Shown: positions 34,097 through 44,484 of the stretch, piece by piece | Layout: every line of letters begins with the position of its first letter | Position numbering within the stretch: position 1 is the first letter of the stretch | NCBI GenBank assembly: GCA_944990035.1 | Contig: CALYLX010000057.1 | Span: forward strand, 62,001-126,000 | Direction of reading: 5' to 3' | DNA length: 64,000 nucleotides | Source of the DNA: Clitopilus passeckerianus | Lineage: Eukaryota; Basidiomycota; Agaricomycetes; Agaricales; Entolomataceae | Notes under the pieces: model-generated | What the model saw: only the letters and a program-made list of their open reading frames with translations | What the model was told of the DNA's origin: nothing | Database searches by the model: none | Position numbers and translations under genes: made by a program

Positions 34097-35405
34097 CTAT
34101 AAACCAGTCTTCTCTGGTTTCGGTGAACTGTGCAGAAATGGTTAGAAGCCATCAAAAAGAAGTGGGAGTAATGTACTTGCCTCATCTCCAGCGCCTCTGG
34201 CTGGCGTTGCCGGTTGCTCCAGGTCACTCTCCACGCCCGCTTCTCTTGGCGACGCTGTCTACGAGAATACCCGACCCAAGCCAGGATCAGACAGAGAATC
34301 AAGCCAAAGACTCCTCCGAGAACCCCTCCTAGAATAGGTCCCAGCGATAACTTGGATGTACTTGAGGCGCTCGACGTGTTCGATGAACCTGAGGAGGTCG
34401 TGTGGACGTACATGTACGAAAGCGATAATGGGATGGTATTGGTGTCACCGTTGTACGTAACCAGTACAGAGTGCGTTCCAGGAGCAAGTTCTCCGGTGTC
34501 GAAGATGAGTTGGTTGTACTCGGTGAGGTTAGCTTGGGGTAAGGGGACTTGATTGGTGTAGGTGATATCACCATCGACGGTGAAATCAGCCCATGCCAAG
34601 CGATTAACCGGGGTGCTCCCGTCGTTGATGCTCAGGATGGTACTCATAAATTGGAGTCTGGTCCCTGGAAAGACGTTAAAAATCTGAGCGCCGTGAATGG
34701 CTTGTGGCACTCACCTGTGAAGGTATATCGAAGATTGGCACCGTGAATGTTCGTGCTGATGCCCTTATACCGAGTCTTGAAGCCTAGGGGGGCATTGCTG
34801 GGTGGAGGATGCTCGAACACCGTCCAGTTCGAAACAGACCCATTGAAATCAATGGATGGGTCGCAAGTGTCGACCAGCAAGACTCTAGATCCGTCACTCT
34901 CGAGTTCGGCAGGCGATGGAGTGTACTGGATACCGTCGACGTTAACCGTAAGTGTTCCGGATTGACCGTGGACAGTGAATGTCACAGTATGGTCACCGTC
35001 CGAAAGGTTGTCAAAGCCACAGAGTAGATTCGTAGCGCTCATGTTGAGACGCTGCTGCCCATCAACTTGGCAAACCCTATCCACCACGAAAGCGCCATTC
35101 GAGTCATCTACTACGGATGCGGTGGTTCCAAGGATGCTGAACGAGGTCCCTTTACTCATATCAGCGTAAGGCCAGAATCAAATGACTAAAACCTTACCCC
35201 GAAATCCGAAAGTCAATCCTGATGGCTGGCTAGATACATTCGAATGGTGGGTCGTATTGACGTAAGAGAATCCCCAAGAATAGTCGCTATCACCAGTACT
35301 CGACGTCCAGTCTCCGTTATATTTGATTTGAGGGTCGCTATCGTCGAGCATAACCTGCGCCGGGCTCCATGATGTCTTGCTGGCTTCACAAGGAGAGCTG
35401 CTCAT
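34097..35405 (-). CDS. single-pass membrane glycoprotein with basic cytoplasmic tail
   Basis: Four exons (35405-35198, 35149-34715, 34664-34181, 34127-34097) encode about 385 residues. The N-terminus is MSSSPCEASKTSWSPAQVML. The ectodomain-like region is N-glycosylation-rich and shares RGTSFSILG, LLCGFDNLSDG, DGIQYTPSPAE and RYTFTG with the gene at 19.1 kb. A Ser/Thr linker (SGSSNTSSASSTSKL) precedes the helix GPILGGVLGGVFGLILCLIL and a basic tail (YSRRQRRQEKRAWR). This layout resembles fungal cell-surface sensor-like proteins, though a role is inference. No classical signal peptide is visible. The last intron (34180-34128) begins GCAAGT; the two relics of this gene keep GTACGT at the same place, so the GC donor is a derived change. 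Confidence 0.78.
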
Positions 35406-35725
35406 GGTGTGTTCCGAAGTGAACGTTCAACCGAGGAACGTGGTGGACAGTCAGGGCGATGAGGTAGATAAGCAGCCCTCTTTCGACCATGGATGCCGTC
35501 ATGATAAGATCCATGGTCTAATGCACATGAGGCGTCAAATGAGGGTATAAACGTATAAAGTCGAGGATCACGAGCCTACACTGAATAGAGGCCGGAGATC
35601 ACCGAAAGTTACAGTCATTAGACCCATGTCATCAACATGGACCAAACCTCCGTGTTAACGCCCATTTGCCCGTTTGGAAACCATGGACGATGTACTTGGA
35701 TCAGCGTCTCCTTTCCCTCAGGACC

Positions 35726-36964
35726 ATGACAGCCAAGGAACCAGTTGAAATCATCGACATCCGAATTGCCAAGGATTCTGTTAGCTCTACACCTCACTTA
35801 CGTTCAGAGATCATTAGTGGCCTCTTGAAACCTCCAGGCGAACGGACTCTACCTCCTGAACTGCTGTACGATGAAGTTGGGCTAAAGATCTATAACAAAA
35901 CTCTCAAAGACTGGTCGAAATGGTACTATCCGATGCTGGCGGAAACGGAAATCCTCCAAATTCACGGCGGAGATGTTGCCAAGCAGCTCAGGAAGTCGAA
36001 CACTGGGCAAGCGATCATCGTTGAATTGGGAGCTGGGTCAGTCGCGTCATCCATGCCGTAATGATGTATACTCACCTACGAATAGTTCTCTGGAGAAAAC
36101 AGCTCACATTCTACTTTCACTCGCTGCTTTGATCGAGGACGGCCTGGAGACTGCCCCCGTCACCTATTACGCGCTGGACCTTGACTGGAACGAGTTACAT
36201 CGTACTTTGGAGGCGTTACAGGAGCGTATAGGAGACAAAATACGGAAGAAAATTGCTACGAAAGGAATGTGGGGCACCTACGACGATGGTATCCGAACCA
36301 TAAGCCATAATGAACTGAGGCTCGACGCCAATATTCCAGTGCATCTGTTGTTCCTCGGAGGTACTATAGGTAACTTTCGTCGGGGTGATGACATCGATTT
36401 CCTCAGAAGTCTCCCACTCCGCCACCAGATAGGCGATACGTTGACCATGGGAATCGATAAAGTGAAGTCCGTTGAAGCTCTGGAATTCGCTTACGGGTTT
36501 GACGCTGCAACACCATGGATTATGAACGGCCTGAGGAGCGCTGGAATGGCGCTCTGCAAGAAACAGGACTTCTTCTCTCTCGAAGACTGGGACAGGTATA
36601 AGAAGTACAACGACCACTTGGGTACGTTTCTCGGAAAGTTTGTCTTCTTACCAGATGTGCTAACCCATAGTCCAAAGGTCGTTATGAAGCTGGGTACAAG
36701 GCTCGTCGGGATATTTCAATCCAGCTACCAGATGACGAATCACCTGAAATCCTTATTTCTAAGGGCGAGGTCATACTAGTCATGTTCTCCAATAAGGTTC
36801 GTCCTATTTCAAAGTCGTTGGGACGTGCTAATGCCCCGAAATAGTATGCAGACGATGAGATTGAGTTCCTTCTTGAAAATGCTGGACTCAACCGGCGTCA
36901 CACCTGGACGGATACAAAGAAGCAGTATTACGTCTTATCTGTACAAGCTATTTCTACTCTTTGA
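35726..36964 (+). CDS. EgtD-type SAM-dependent methyltransferase (histidine/tryptophan N-methyltransferase family)
   Basis: Four exons (35726-36036, 36086-36621, 36678-36796, 36845-36964) give 361 residues, about the length of a free-standing EgtD domain. Family marks in order: EIIDIRIAKDSVSST, LPPELLYDEVGLKIYNK, AETEILQIHG, IIVELGAGSLEKT (SAM-binding), YYALDLDWNEL, FLGGTIGNF, LTMGIDKVKSVEAL, and the C-terminal RHTWTDTKKQYYVLSVQA. This matches the Methyltransf_33 family, which includes the methyltransferase part of Egt1 (ergothioneine), EasF (ergot alkaloids) and basidiomycete tryptophan N-methyltransferases. No sulfoxide-synthase (FGE/DinB) domain is attached, so it is not a full Egt1. The substrate is likely an aromatic amino acid or histidine, but cannot be read from the sequence. 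The start at 35726 is the first in-frame ATG that fits; an extra 5' exon is possible. Confidence 0.85.
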
Positions 36965-37020
36965 ATAAAATACTCAGTATTTCCGGGATTTCCGAGGTGA
37001 CACTCCTCCACTCGCCCCTA

Positions 37021-38928
37021 TCAATCCGAACCATCTGAATCGGTGGTCCATTCTTCGTCGCTTGCCGTCTCAGGCGGAGGAAGCATTTGGCCAACTGCCT
37101 GCAGATTCAGAAATTGAGAAGAGGCCCTTATACTAATTAAGCTGACTCACGAATTCAATCTGAATATTCTTTTCCCACCCGACGCTCTCAATCTTTCGGA
37201 GAAACCTCGTTTCCTTCTCATATGCCTTCTTGGTCCTGAACGTAAGCCTGATGACATTCCAGTTTGAGGCGTATAGGGCGTTAAGGAAGCTCGTCTTATT
37301 CGTGAGAAAAATCGGAGGATCAGTGAGTTCGAGGTTTCGATCAAACGCATGAGAGGTCAACCGCGATAGAACTAGGTGTGTGACGAAATCGCTTTGGATG
37401 GATAGTTTCTGTAGCCTATGCATCTTGAGAAGAAACGTGTCCATCACCAGCTCCCCATTTGAGGTTGGGGCCGCCATGGTGCATCCTTGGATCGTCACGT
37501 TGGTTAGGGTGGTACAGGTTCGGGAAAAGAGTTCAACGAGATCTCTGTGTTGTAGACCCTTGATCTCGATGAGTCCAAGGGTGGATAACCGGCTTTGAGA
37601 GCCGAAAACGAAATGAAGCCAATGGGATCCCTTTATTGTTCCGGGGCCGAGGGCTAGATGCTTCAGAGAGTATAATGGGGAAGAGATAGAAGGGGCTCGA
37701 CTGAGATTCGCAGGTTAAAGGAAGAAAATCAGAAGATGTCGCATACATTCGGGAACGTAGTGCTCTCACCTATCTTCCTCAGTTTTATCTCGCCACAGAA
37801 TTAATTCTAGGACCTCTAACCACTTCCAGCCTCTTATGGCCTCTTGAACGTCACTTTGAGTAGAGCAGTGTTAGATTTGAGAAAGACTAGTTGCATAGCT
37901 TCAAAGTATTTCATATGATGTATGAGCTGTGGTTTCCGTGCAACGGCTTGTGCGACTTTGGAGAAGTTACGAGGTGGTGGATAATCCTCCGACTGGCCGA
38001 ATGCCCTCCAAAATAGCTCCAGTACGTGCACCCAAGATTTTCGAACTAGAGCGTATGAAAGTAGAGCCGAAGTATACATCTCGGGTGAGAGGTCGAGTGC
38101 ATGCAAGACAATTAGGGAAATAACCTCATGAGGTAGATTCGATGGGGGTCTTCGAGATTGTCCTTCCAAGGACAAAATACGTATGCTCTGGGAATTGCAA
38201 ATAGAGCCTGTCGCTCTTTGTTCATGTTCCACAACATCCTCGTCATCTTCATCGATGTAGAGAAATGGATCTATCTCGAGAGCAAGAAATAGACCTCGCC
38301 TATTCGAGCTGACACGGTACGTGCGGTCGAATAGAACTCGAAAGTTGTCTGGACCTCTGGAATAAGGATCCAAAAGCGACGTCGAGAGATATGGTAGTGA
38401 TCCAATCCGATGAAGCTCTAGAACGACGGTGCAAATGCGCCGCTCGATGTGACTGCTATTCTCCAACCATGTGTGGTAGTCACAGGGATAGCGTCGGGAA
38501 GAAGAGGCGTTATGAGTAGCTAGTCTTTGACGCCTTCGTTGGAGCTTCAATGCACGAGCCTGTGATCGGGCCCACGTCTGGCCCTTCTCGATGATCAGCC
38601 GATCCCCGTATTCGAGAAGGATTGCGTCATCTATCTCCTCGATAACCTAGGAGTGATCCGTCAAAGAGAGGCCAAAACTGAGCATCCGTGAGGTCGATTT
38701 GCTTACAATTTCACCCGGTTTAACATAATATTCCTCGCCAAAGTCTGCATCTTCTCCTGAAGCACAGTACACTATGACTAGTCGTACTCCGTTGAAGGCT
38801 TTATATGACCCATCATCCAAGACGAGAGAAACCAAGTAGACAGTGTCCGATTCCACATCTTGTCGCTCCCATTTCGCATCATGCTCGTTGGATGCGATCC
38901 AGTACTTTCCCTCCTCCAAGCTTTCCAT
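37021..38928 (-). CDS. F-box-like/LRR protein, cluster copy D (one frame break)
   Basis: Exons are 38928-38707, 38646-37770, 37700-37151 and 37098-37021. Exon 1 carries the cluster's N-terminal domain (EGKYWIASNEHDAKW, GSYKAFNGVRLVIV). Exon 2 has SNLPHEVISLIVLHALDLSP and LLSYALVRKSWVHVLELFW, the clearest F-box-like stretch in the cluster. Exon 3 reads as leucine-rich repeats (YSLKHLALGPGTIKGSHWLH, LTNVTIQGCTM, LQKLSIQSD). The last exon is an acidic tail (ETASDEEWTTDSDGSD). Near 37850-37870 the frame of exon 2 (NTALLKVTF) stops, while a +1/-2 shift continues as SDVQEAIRGWKWLEVLELIL. No plausible intron fits there, so this copy is either frameshifted or carries a sequencing indel. Confidence 0.6.
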
Positions 38929-39214
38929 GCGATTCCAGAAGCGTGATCTTCTGGCGGCGATTTTAGGTGGAATTGGGGTGAATGGTGAGAGATAACCGTA
39001 AGGCCTTCGGAAAGAGATGATCGGATGATGATGTCGAAGACTTATGGCACTAAACAGATGCAAATTCTATCAATTCCAGGGAAAATCGAGAACAGAATCC
39101 ACCTCGTCCCCACAATAGCTCAAAAACTGGACCAAGATGATTATTTGCGAGATCACTACAGTATCCATATTAGCTATTCAATACGTCTAATCTACCTAAC
39201 TTAGCCCTACTAAC

Positions 39215-40323
39215 CTACACGAGCTCTCGAACGTGTGACCATGCTTTGCAGACCTTGGAATAATTTCGCAGCTCAGATGCGCTCCAATCCTCAGGCAAGT
39301 CCCATTTGCTCCGGAATGCCGGAGTCGAGGGTGTCTCCATGGCGTAGGTGACAATCCGAGTTATGATCTCGAGGAAGCGGTTTAGACACTCACAAGCGTC
39401 TGTCCGGTACGACTCGGATTGATAGAGCTCTGCATAAACTATCAAGCCGGAGCATCCATGACCAGTCCATCTCGTCCGTGTCGGAGAATTCCAAAGAGCT
39501 AATTTCAAGAACAGAGAAGAAGGCTGATCTTCCAGAGGTGCAGTTGAATATGGAGTCGAATACGATTCTCGACTTTTCCAACAGGTGTTGCTCGGGTGCG
39601 TCGACCGTAGCTGAGCGGAATGAGAGTACATGGTACGCTATCTTGCCAACGCTAACCAGCTCCACTACCACATTCAGAGTTGGCTTTCCAGAGTGTATGC
39701 AGCTGGGAGATGAAAGCGGGAGCTTAGACTCGGAGACTCCCTGCGCGGGCGTAGGTATGACCTGTTCTTCGGGGATGGTTTCTTCTTGTGTTCAAGCTTA
39801 AATGGCGGCGGGCGGGTGTGAGTTTCTTCTGGTTTTGGCGTAGGTATGACATGTTTCTTGGGTATAGTTCCGTCTCCGGGTTCAAGCTTAAACGGCTGTA
39901 CGTGGGCGCAAGTTTCTTCTGCTTTTGGTATAGGTACGGCATGTTCCTCAGAGATAGGTTCATCTTTGGCTTCAAGCTTGAATGGCTGTACGTGGGCGTA
40001 CGTTTCTTCTGCTTTTGGGTTTGGATGGTTTTCCACTAGCAGAGGGTCGACGTGCTGTACAACATCCTAGGAAAGACCCGTTAGCATCCTGTCAAGAATT
40101 ACAAGCAAACCCTCACCATATCTTCATCTGGGGAATCCTCTTCATTGAGAATGATCAAGAGGCGAACGCCCGAGAAGTCCTCATAGCTTCCACCATCAAG
40201 CACAATCGAGAGGATATGGAGCCCATCGGGGTCGCACCTGGTCCAGGTCGCGTCGTATTGGCTTACAGATACCCAGTGCTTGGCCAGAGATATTCTCGCC
40301 CGAGACTTCGGACCGAAGACGTG
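39215..40323 (-). pseudogene. F-box-like cluster copy E, degenerate, with internal 90-bp repeats
   Basis: Exon 1 (about 40323-40117) carries the family's N-terminal domain (VSVSQYDATWTRCD, ILSIVLDGGSYEDFSGVRLL) but has no in-frame ATG before an upstream stop. Exon 2 (from 40066) enters a repeat region, PKAEETYAHVQPFKLE and variants. The frame breaks near 39780 in the last repeat and again near 39380-39400. It otherwise continues with VVVELVSVGKIAYHV, FDSIFNCTSGRSAFFSVLEI and an F-box-like block (FLEIITRIVTYAME, YSKVCKAWSHV) to 39215. Counterparts of the later exons of copy D are missing. It is probably a pseudogene. Confidence 0.55.
39750..40030 (-). repeat. tandem repeat, period 90 bp (30 residues)
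   Basis: TTCAAGCTT recurs at 39792, 39882 and 39972, each followed by TTTCTTCTG-type sequence at the same distance. In protein the unit is PKxEETxAHVQPFKLExxDxxIPxxHxIPT. Three full units and a partial fourth are present. The period is a multiple of 3, so copy-number change would preserve the frame. Confidence 0.8.
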
Positions 40324-41708
40324 TTATCGTTGTGGGTGCAATTTCTGACGCGTCAAGCATCGCGTCCTGTGTGACAATGTGAGCTGTCCCAGGAAGGAAG
40401 TGCTGGAAGCCAAGCAACGCACAACAATCAACGGCAACGGCCTTGCCGGGTCTAGACCGTCGAAAGCACCGTGATCAGCAATTCTGATCTGCTCAAAGGG
40501 ACTCCTCAACGTTCAACGTTTTCGACGCAACCTTCACTTTCATCTCCCAGTGTTAAAAGAGTGTAATTTGCCTGGCCGTGTTCAGTCCTCCGCACTAAGA
40601 CGCCTGAAGAGCCACGCTATGGCTTACGATAACGACAATCCTTCGCAAGATAGGTTTTGCCTTACTTGCGTTCTCGTCAGAGTGAAGGCATACGCTACAA
40701 GTAGAGGTCGCCATGCCCTCACAGAGAGTGATGAAAACCAGCGATGCCCACGGTTTCCTGCCGATCTGTCGGCTCTTATCTGTCCTTGGGCTTCCTTTGA
40801 GTTCTTACACCGCTCAACAGTCTTCCGCTGATTGTCCGAATCGCAAATGAATGCTCACTCGTAGCCTTGATAGGAATCGATGTACAGCAAGTATGGTCAA
40901 TCCCACAATGTTGCCACTCGGAGGAGACGCATCAGCGGCATGACGGAAGATATCCTAGTCACACCTGCCAGCTGAACTAAAACGAAGCCCAAGTTCTCCC
41001 TCAGTGTTCCTCGGTTTTTACGAGTTTCCACCGATGTCGATTCCAATGTTATTGGCCGAAACGAAGATCTCCGCCGAGACCAGGGCAGGTGTGTACGTAC
41101 GTACATTCTCCTCCGAGACACTACACCTTCTCCTGGATTTCAACTCCCTGACCCTTGTGTGGTCGTTGCAAAGACGCAAATGTATCCCGGCCACTGCTGC
41201 CAACCTAAGAACGCCGGCGGTCTTTCTCAAACTCGACCACGTCTTCTGCTGCCGACGCTCGTAATCACAATAGACTTCTCAACCGTGTTTCCTCAGATTC
41301 TCCGTTCTTCGCAGCTGTGCGGCTATCCTTATTCTGAAAATTAGATAACTATTCAACTTCCGTTTCTCCGTCCAGTTCCTTCACGGCTTCAACGGCTAAC
41401 TACATCTTAGAGCTTCGGGTGCATCCAAACCTTTCCTTGTTCGACGCGAGACCAGTATTCCAGTGCGAAGTATAAAACGCGGGAGCATTGGAGGAATAAA
41501 TACATCAGTTAAAGGTATTCGAATTCAGTGCGTCGTTCGCTCCCTCTCTCCGTTGATTCTGGCTGACCTGGCTATCTTCCTTCTATGGCAGTTGATCACA
41601 GCATATCATCTCCTCATACAAGAACTTAGCTTCTAAGGGTCCTATCGTTTACCGTACGTCACTCCTAGAGAGCCACGGATGTCTGATAGCTCACCAGAGT
41701 ATGTCCAG
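40324..41708. other. intergenic, no gene recognised
   Basis: Several short open frames exist on both strands (for example 40550-40831 and 41018-41230) without start context, splice pattern or family resemblance. An AACGTTCAACGTT motif lies at about 40509. The last 250 bases are the likely promoter of the secreted protein at 41709. Confidence 0.4.
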
Positions 41709-41924
41709 ATGAAGTATCTGGCCGTCCTTTTCTCGATTGTGGTCGCTGCCTCTCCCGTTATTGCGGCTCCCAGTAACTCACCGCTCACCGCTCAGGCGTG
41801 CACGCCGACGTCCAGTTGTGGATGCTCTGCGGCCATTCCAATCTGCCCGCCAGGTACAACTCTCTACACTACTTGGAAGCTTCCGTGCTGCTGCCCAGAA
41901 TACGCATGCGTCAAGGACGAATAG
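41709..41924 (+). CDS. small secreted cysteine-rich protein (CCCP motif)
   Basis: Single exon, 71 residues. MKYLAVLFSIVVAASPVIAA is a good signal peptide with a likely cut near AIAA/PS. The mature part reads ACTPTSSCGCSAAIPICPPG, then LPCCCPEYACVKDE, with eight cysteines in about 45 residues. The cysteine frame C-x5-C-x-C-x7-C-x-x-G ... P-C-C-C-P-x3-C is shared with the gene at 58558-58854. Such proteins are usually extracellular and disulfide-bonded, often effector candidates, but no function is known here. An in-frame ATG 30 nt upstream (41679) exists; the one at 41709 gives the proper signal peptide. Confidence 0.75.
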   Translation: MKYLAVLFSIVVAASPVIAAPSNSPLTAQACTPTSSCGCSAAIPICPPGTTLYTTWKLPCCCPEYACVKDE

Positions 41925-42924
41925 TGGATTAGTACAAGTAGGAACATTATGATATGGCGCCGTGATTTGGTAGTACACCATTGATGCATTCCCGGCTGCA
42001 AAGTTGGATATACGAAGCCTACTCAAAGGCGCTTCAGCAACGCCAGATTCTCGCATTGTTGTCTCCGGTATTCACCGGGCCGTCCGGTTACCGGCAAGGC
42101 AGTACGTACGTAAACAGGATGACTCAATGACCCCGCTTTGATTTTTGAATTTGACCACGTTTTCGAGGCACTTCTTCCTCCTTCTCTTCCGTATTTGTAT
42201 TCTACAACTGTCCACATCCACGATTTCGAGGATATGTGCCTAACTGTGACCCAAGAGGATGCGATGCGTGTCGGTAAATCAAGTTATTTTTAGCTCTCAT
42301 GAGAGAATCTGCTGAAGGGATGCAAGCTGCTGGGGATGTTGGTCAATCGTCGGTCAATGTGGCTGGGGTGCTGGCAGGGCTATCGTACCGGAACCTTTTG
42401 GCAGTACGGCGGCTGGCCTGTATTTTGTCAGTGACCTAAACTGCATCCGTAATAACCTCTTCGTCAGATTCTCTGCAACTCTCACGAGTGCGACTATCCT
42501 GATCCTGAGCATCAGACAAGCATCTATCAGCAGCCCATCCCCCCTTTCTCCGTTTAATGCCTCTTGTAGGCTTCGAAATCCTCACAGCCGACTAAACCTG
42601 AGAACTCCGGGTGGGTTCACGGCAGTCATTGGCTCGCAACGAGGTCGTGACTTCCCTAATAACCGAAATTTGAGCGTCCTTGGAAGATCAGCCAAGGTAT
42701 AAAAGCCCACAGGATTTTCACGAAGGAGGTCATCACCCTTTGAGGCTCAACTTTGGGTGCGTGTTTCGCAAACTTCTCTTTGGTTCTCTTTAGCTAATTT
42801 GCTACACAGGCAATTGATAACGTTTCAACCACCTCCCTTCATCTATCAGTTACGAAAGTTTTCTTGTTGTATGTGTCTCTAGTGTGGCCTTGGATGTCTA
42901 GCGACTCACAGGTTTCTCACTCAA
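41925..42924. other. intergenic
   Basis: No gene, RNA or repeat is supported. Confidence 0.4.
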
Positions 42925-43149
42925 ATAAAGTTCATTGCCGCCATCCTCTCCACTCTCCTCGCCGCAACGGCCGTAATGGTCGCACCTAACGAGACACCAC
43001 TCGCTGCCCGTGCATGCACACCTACAGAGACGTGTGTACGCCCTGGCGCCATGCCGTACTGTGCACCGCCGACGAAGCTTTATATTACTCAGAACCCGAA
43101 TCCGATGCTTCCAATGCAAACCGTCCAACGGTGCCATTTAAAAGCATAA
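42925..43149 (+). pseudogene. decayed copy of the small secreted cysteine-rich protein
   Basis: The frame from 42925 reads IKFIAAILSTLLAATAVMVA, then NETPLAARACTPTETC and MPYCAPPTKLY to a stop at 43147-43149. It aligns over its full length with the protein at 41709, including ACTPT. The start codon position is ATA and no in-frame ATG is found upstream, with or without the possible intron at about 42869-42911. Most conserved cysteines, including the CCC run, are lost. Confidence 0.6.
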
Positions 43150-44064
43150 AAACAATAATGATGAACGTTTCATTTTGGCCATGAATTTGATGTTCGCTCT
43201 CCTCGTGCTTTCCCCGCTGTCACTTGTTTAAAACCTGTCGATCTCGAAAGGTTGTGCCTGAACCTGAACAATGTCTTGCACACCTATTCTTAGAACTCAT
43301 GAGAAAGTAGCGTGAAGGACGGCGGCTTCTGGGGACGTTGCAAAGGTCTGTTGGAAAGGTTGCTTAACGGACCCCGGACCATCTGGAATAACATGCCGAA
43401 TTATTGGAGAAGAAATACAGAACTAATCACCTCTACGTTCCCAGTCACCTTTTGGAATAACTCTTCTTTTTCCACTCGAAGCTTCATAGCCTCGTTTTAT
43501 TCCTCACGATTGCCACGCATGAGACATATGTCGGCCGCTCACTTGGTTCACCGCAAAACTACGGTTCGTCGTAAGATTCATGATTATTAACACGAATGCT
43601 CATGGAAAGCATTGAAACATCGGGTAGGAGCCAGGGGTCAGATTCATCGAATCTGGAACTTCATTCCTGGTGCATCACTTAGATTTTCTTTCGCCTGCCC
43701 TCAGGCTAATACAGAAAGTCCACGCTGATTGATTCTCGCTCTGCTGTGGGATATTATGGTCCAAGGCTCTTGCCGTTTCGGTGTACTCGAACAGGTCTAC
43801 TCGCCCCCAGATAAAGCTACCTCCGATTCTCTCCAGATGGCCTGGGTTGGAGGCCGGGCTACTCGAATTCTAACGGCTAACTAGGCCTAAGGGTGCAATG
43901 ATGGCTTTTTTACTGCCACCATGAACTCCCCTCAACGCGGTCCGGGTTGAACCTTTTAACCGTTCACGCGCCAAAAGTGCTCGGAGTAATAACACTTTTG
44001 CTCGGGAGCTGATCTGTCATACGACTTGCATCTCTGCGGCTATTACAAGCGGCTTGGTTCTTTG
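43150..44064. other. intergenic
   Basis: No supported gene. An open frame at 43312-43590 is rich in Trp, Arg and Ser and has no family resemblance. Confidence 0.4.
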
Positions 44065-44360
44065 TAGCCGACTGGTCGCATCTACCCATTACATCCGCGT
44101 CTAAATTCTTCTTTCGCTCTTCTGAACTTGGGGACGAAATTCTGAGCCGCGGTCCGTACCTTGTTAGTTGCTAGCTGATCCCATGATGCACTTGCGCTTC
44201 TGTTCAATACAAGAGGCCAGAGTCGTCATAGCCGACTCATCGCATCCTCCCATTACACTCATGTCTAATCTCTCCTCTCAACCTTCCGAATTTTAGGCAG
44301 ACTTCTCAGCTACGGTCCGTACCTTGTTGGTTACTGATCTCATGATGCACTTGCGCTCCC
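44065..44360 (+). repeat. tandem duplication of the pectin lyase promoter/exon 1 region
   Basis: Two units of about 160 bp lie at roughly 44065-44200 and 44229-44360. Both contain TAGCCGACT, CATTACA, GGTCCGTACCTTGTT and end in CATGATGCACTTGCGCT. The second continues into a signal-peptide-like open frame. Confidence 0.65.
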
Positions 44361-44437
44361 GTCTCATCGCTCTTGGTGCAGTGTCCGCTGCTTTTGCAAT
44401 TGGAACCCCACTGGGGTATGGCTCCGGTCCAGTATAA
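44342..44437 (+). pseudogene. orphan copy of the pectin lyase signal-peptide exon
   Basis: The frame MMHLRSRLIALGAVSAAFAI, then GTPLGYGSGPV and a stop, parallels exon 1 of the real gene (MYFRTLLITLGAVSSARAIG, then TPLGFGS). The splice donor is lost, so it is probably a leftover of a tandem duplication. It could also be an upstream open frame in the leader. Confidence 0.6.
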
Positions 44438-44484
44438 ATCCTGACGCCGTCTGGGATCATGAGGCGTTACTGCCTGGATTCACA

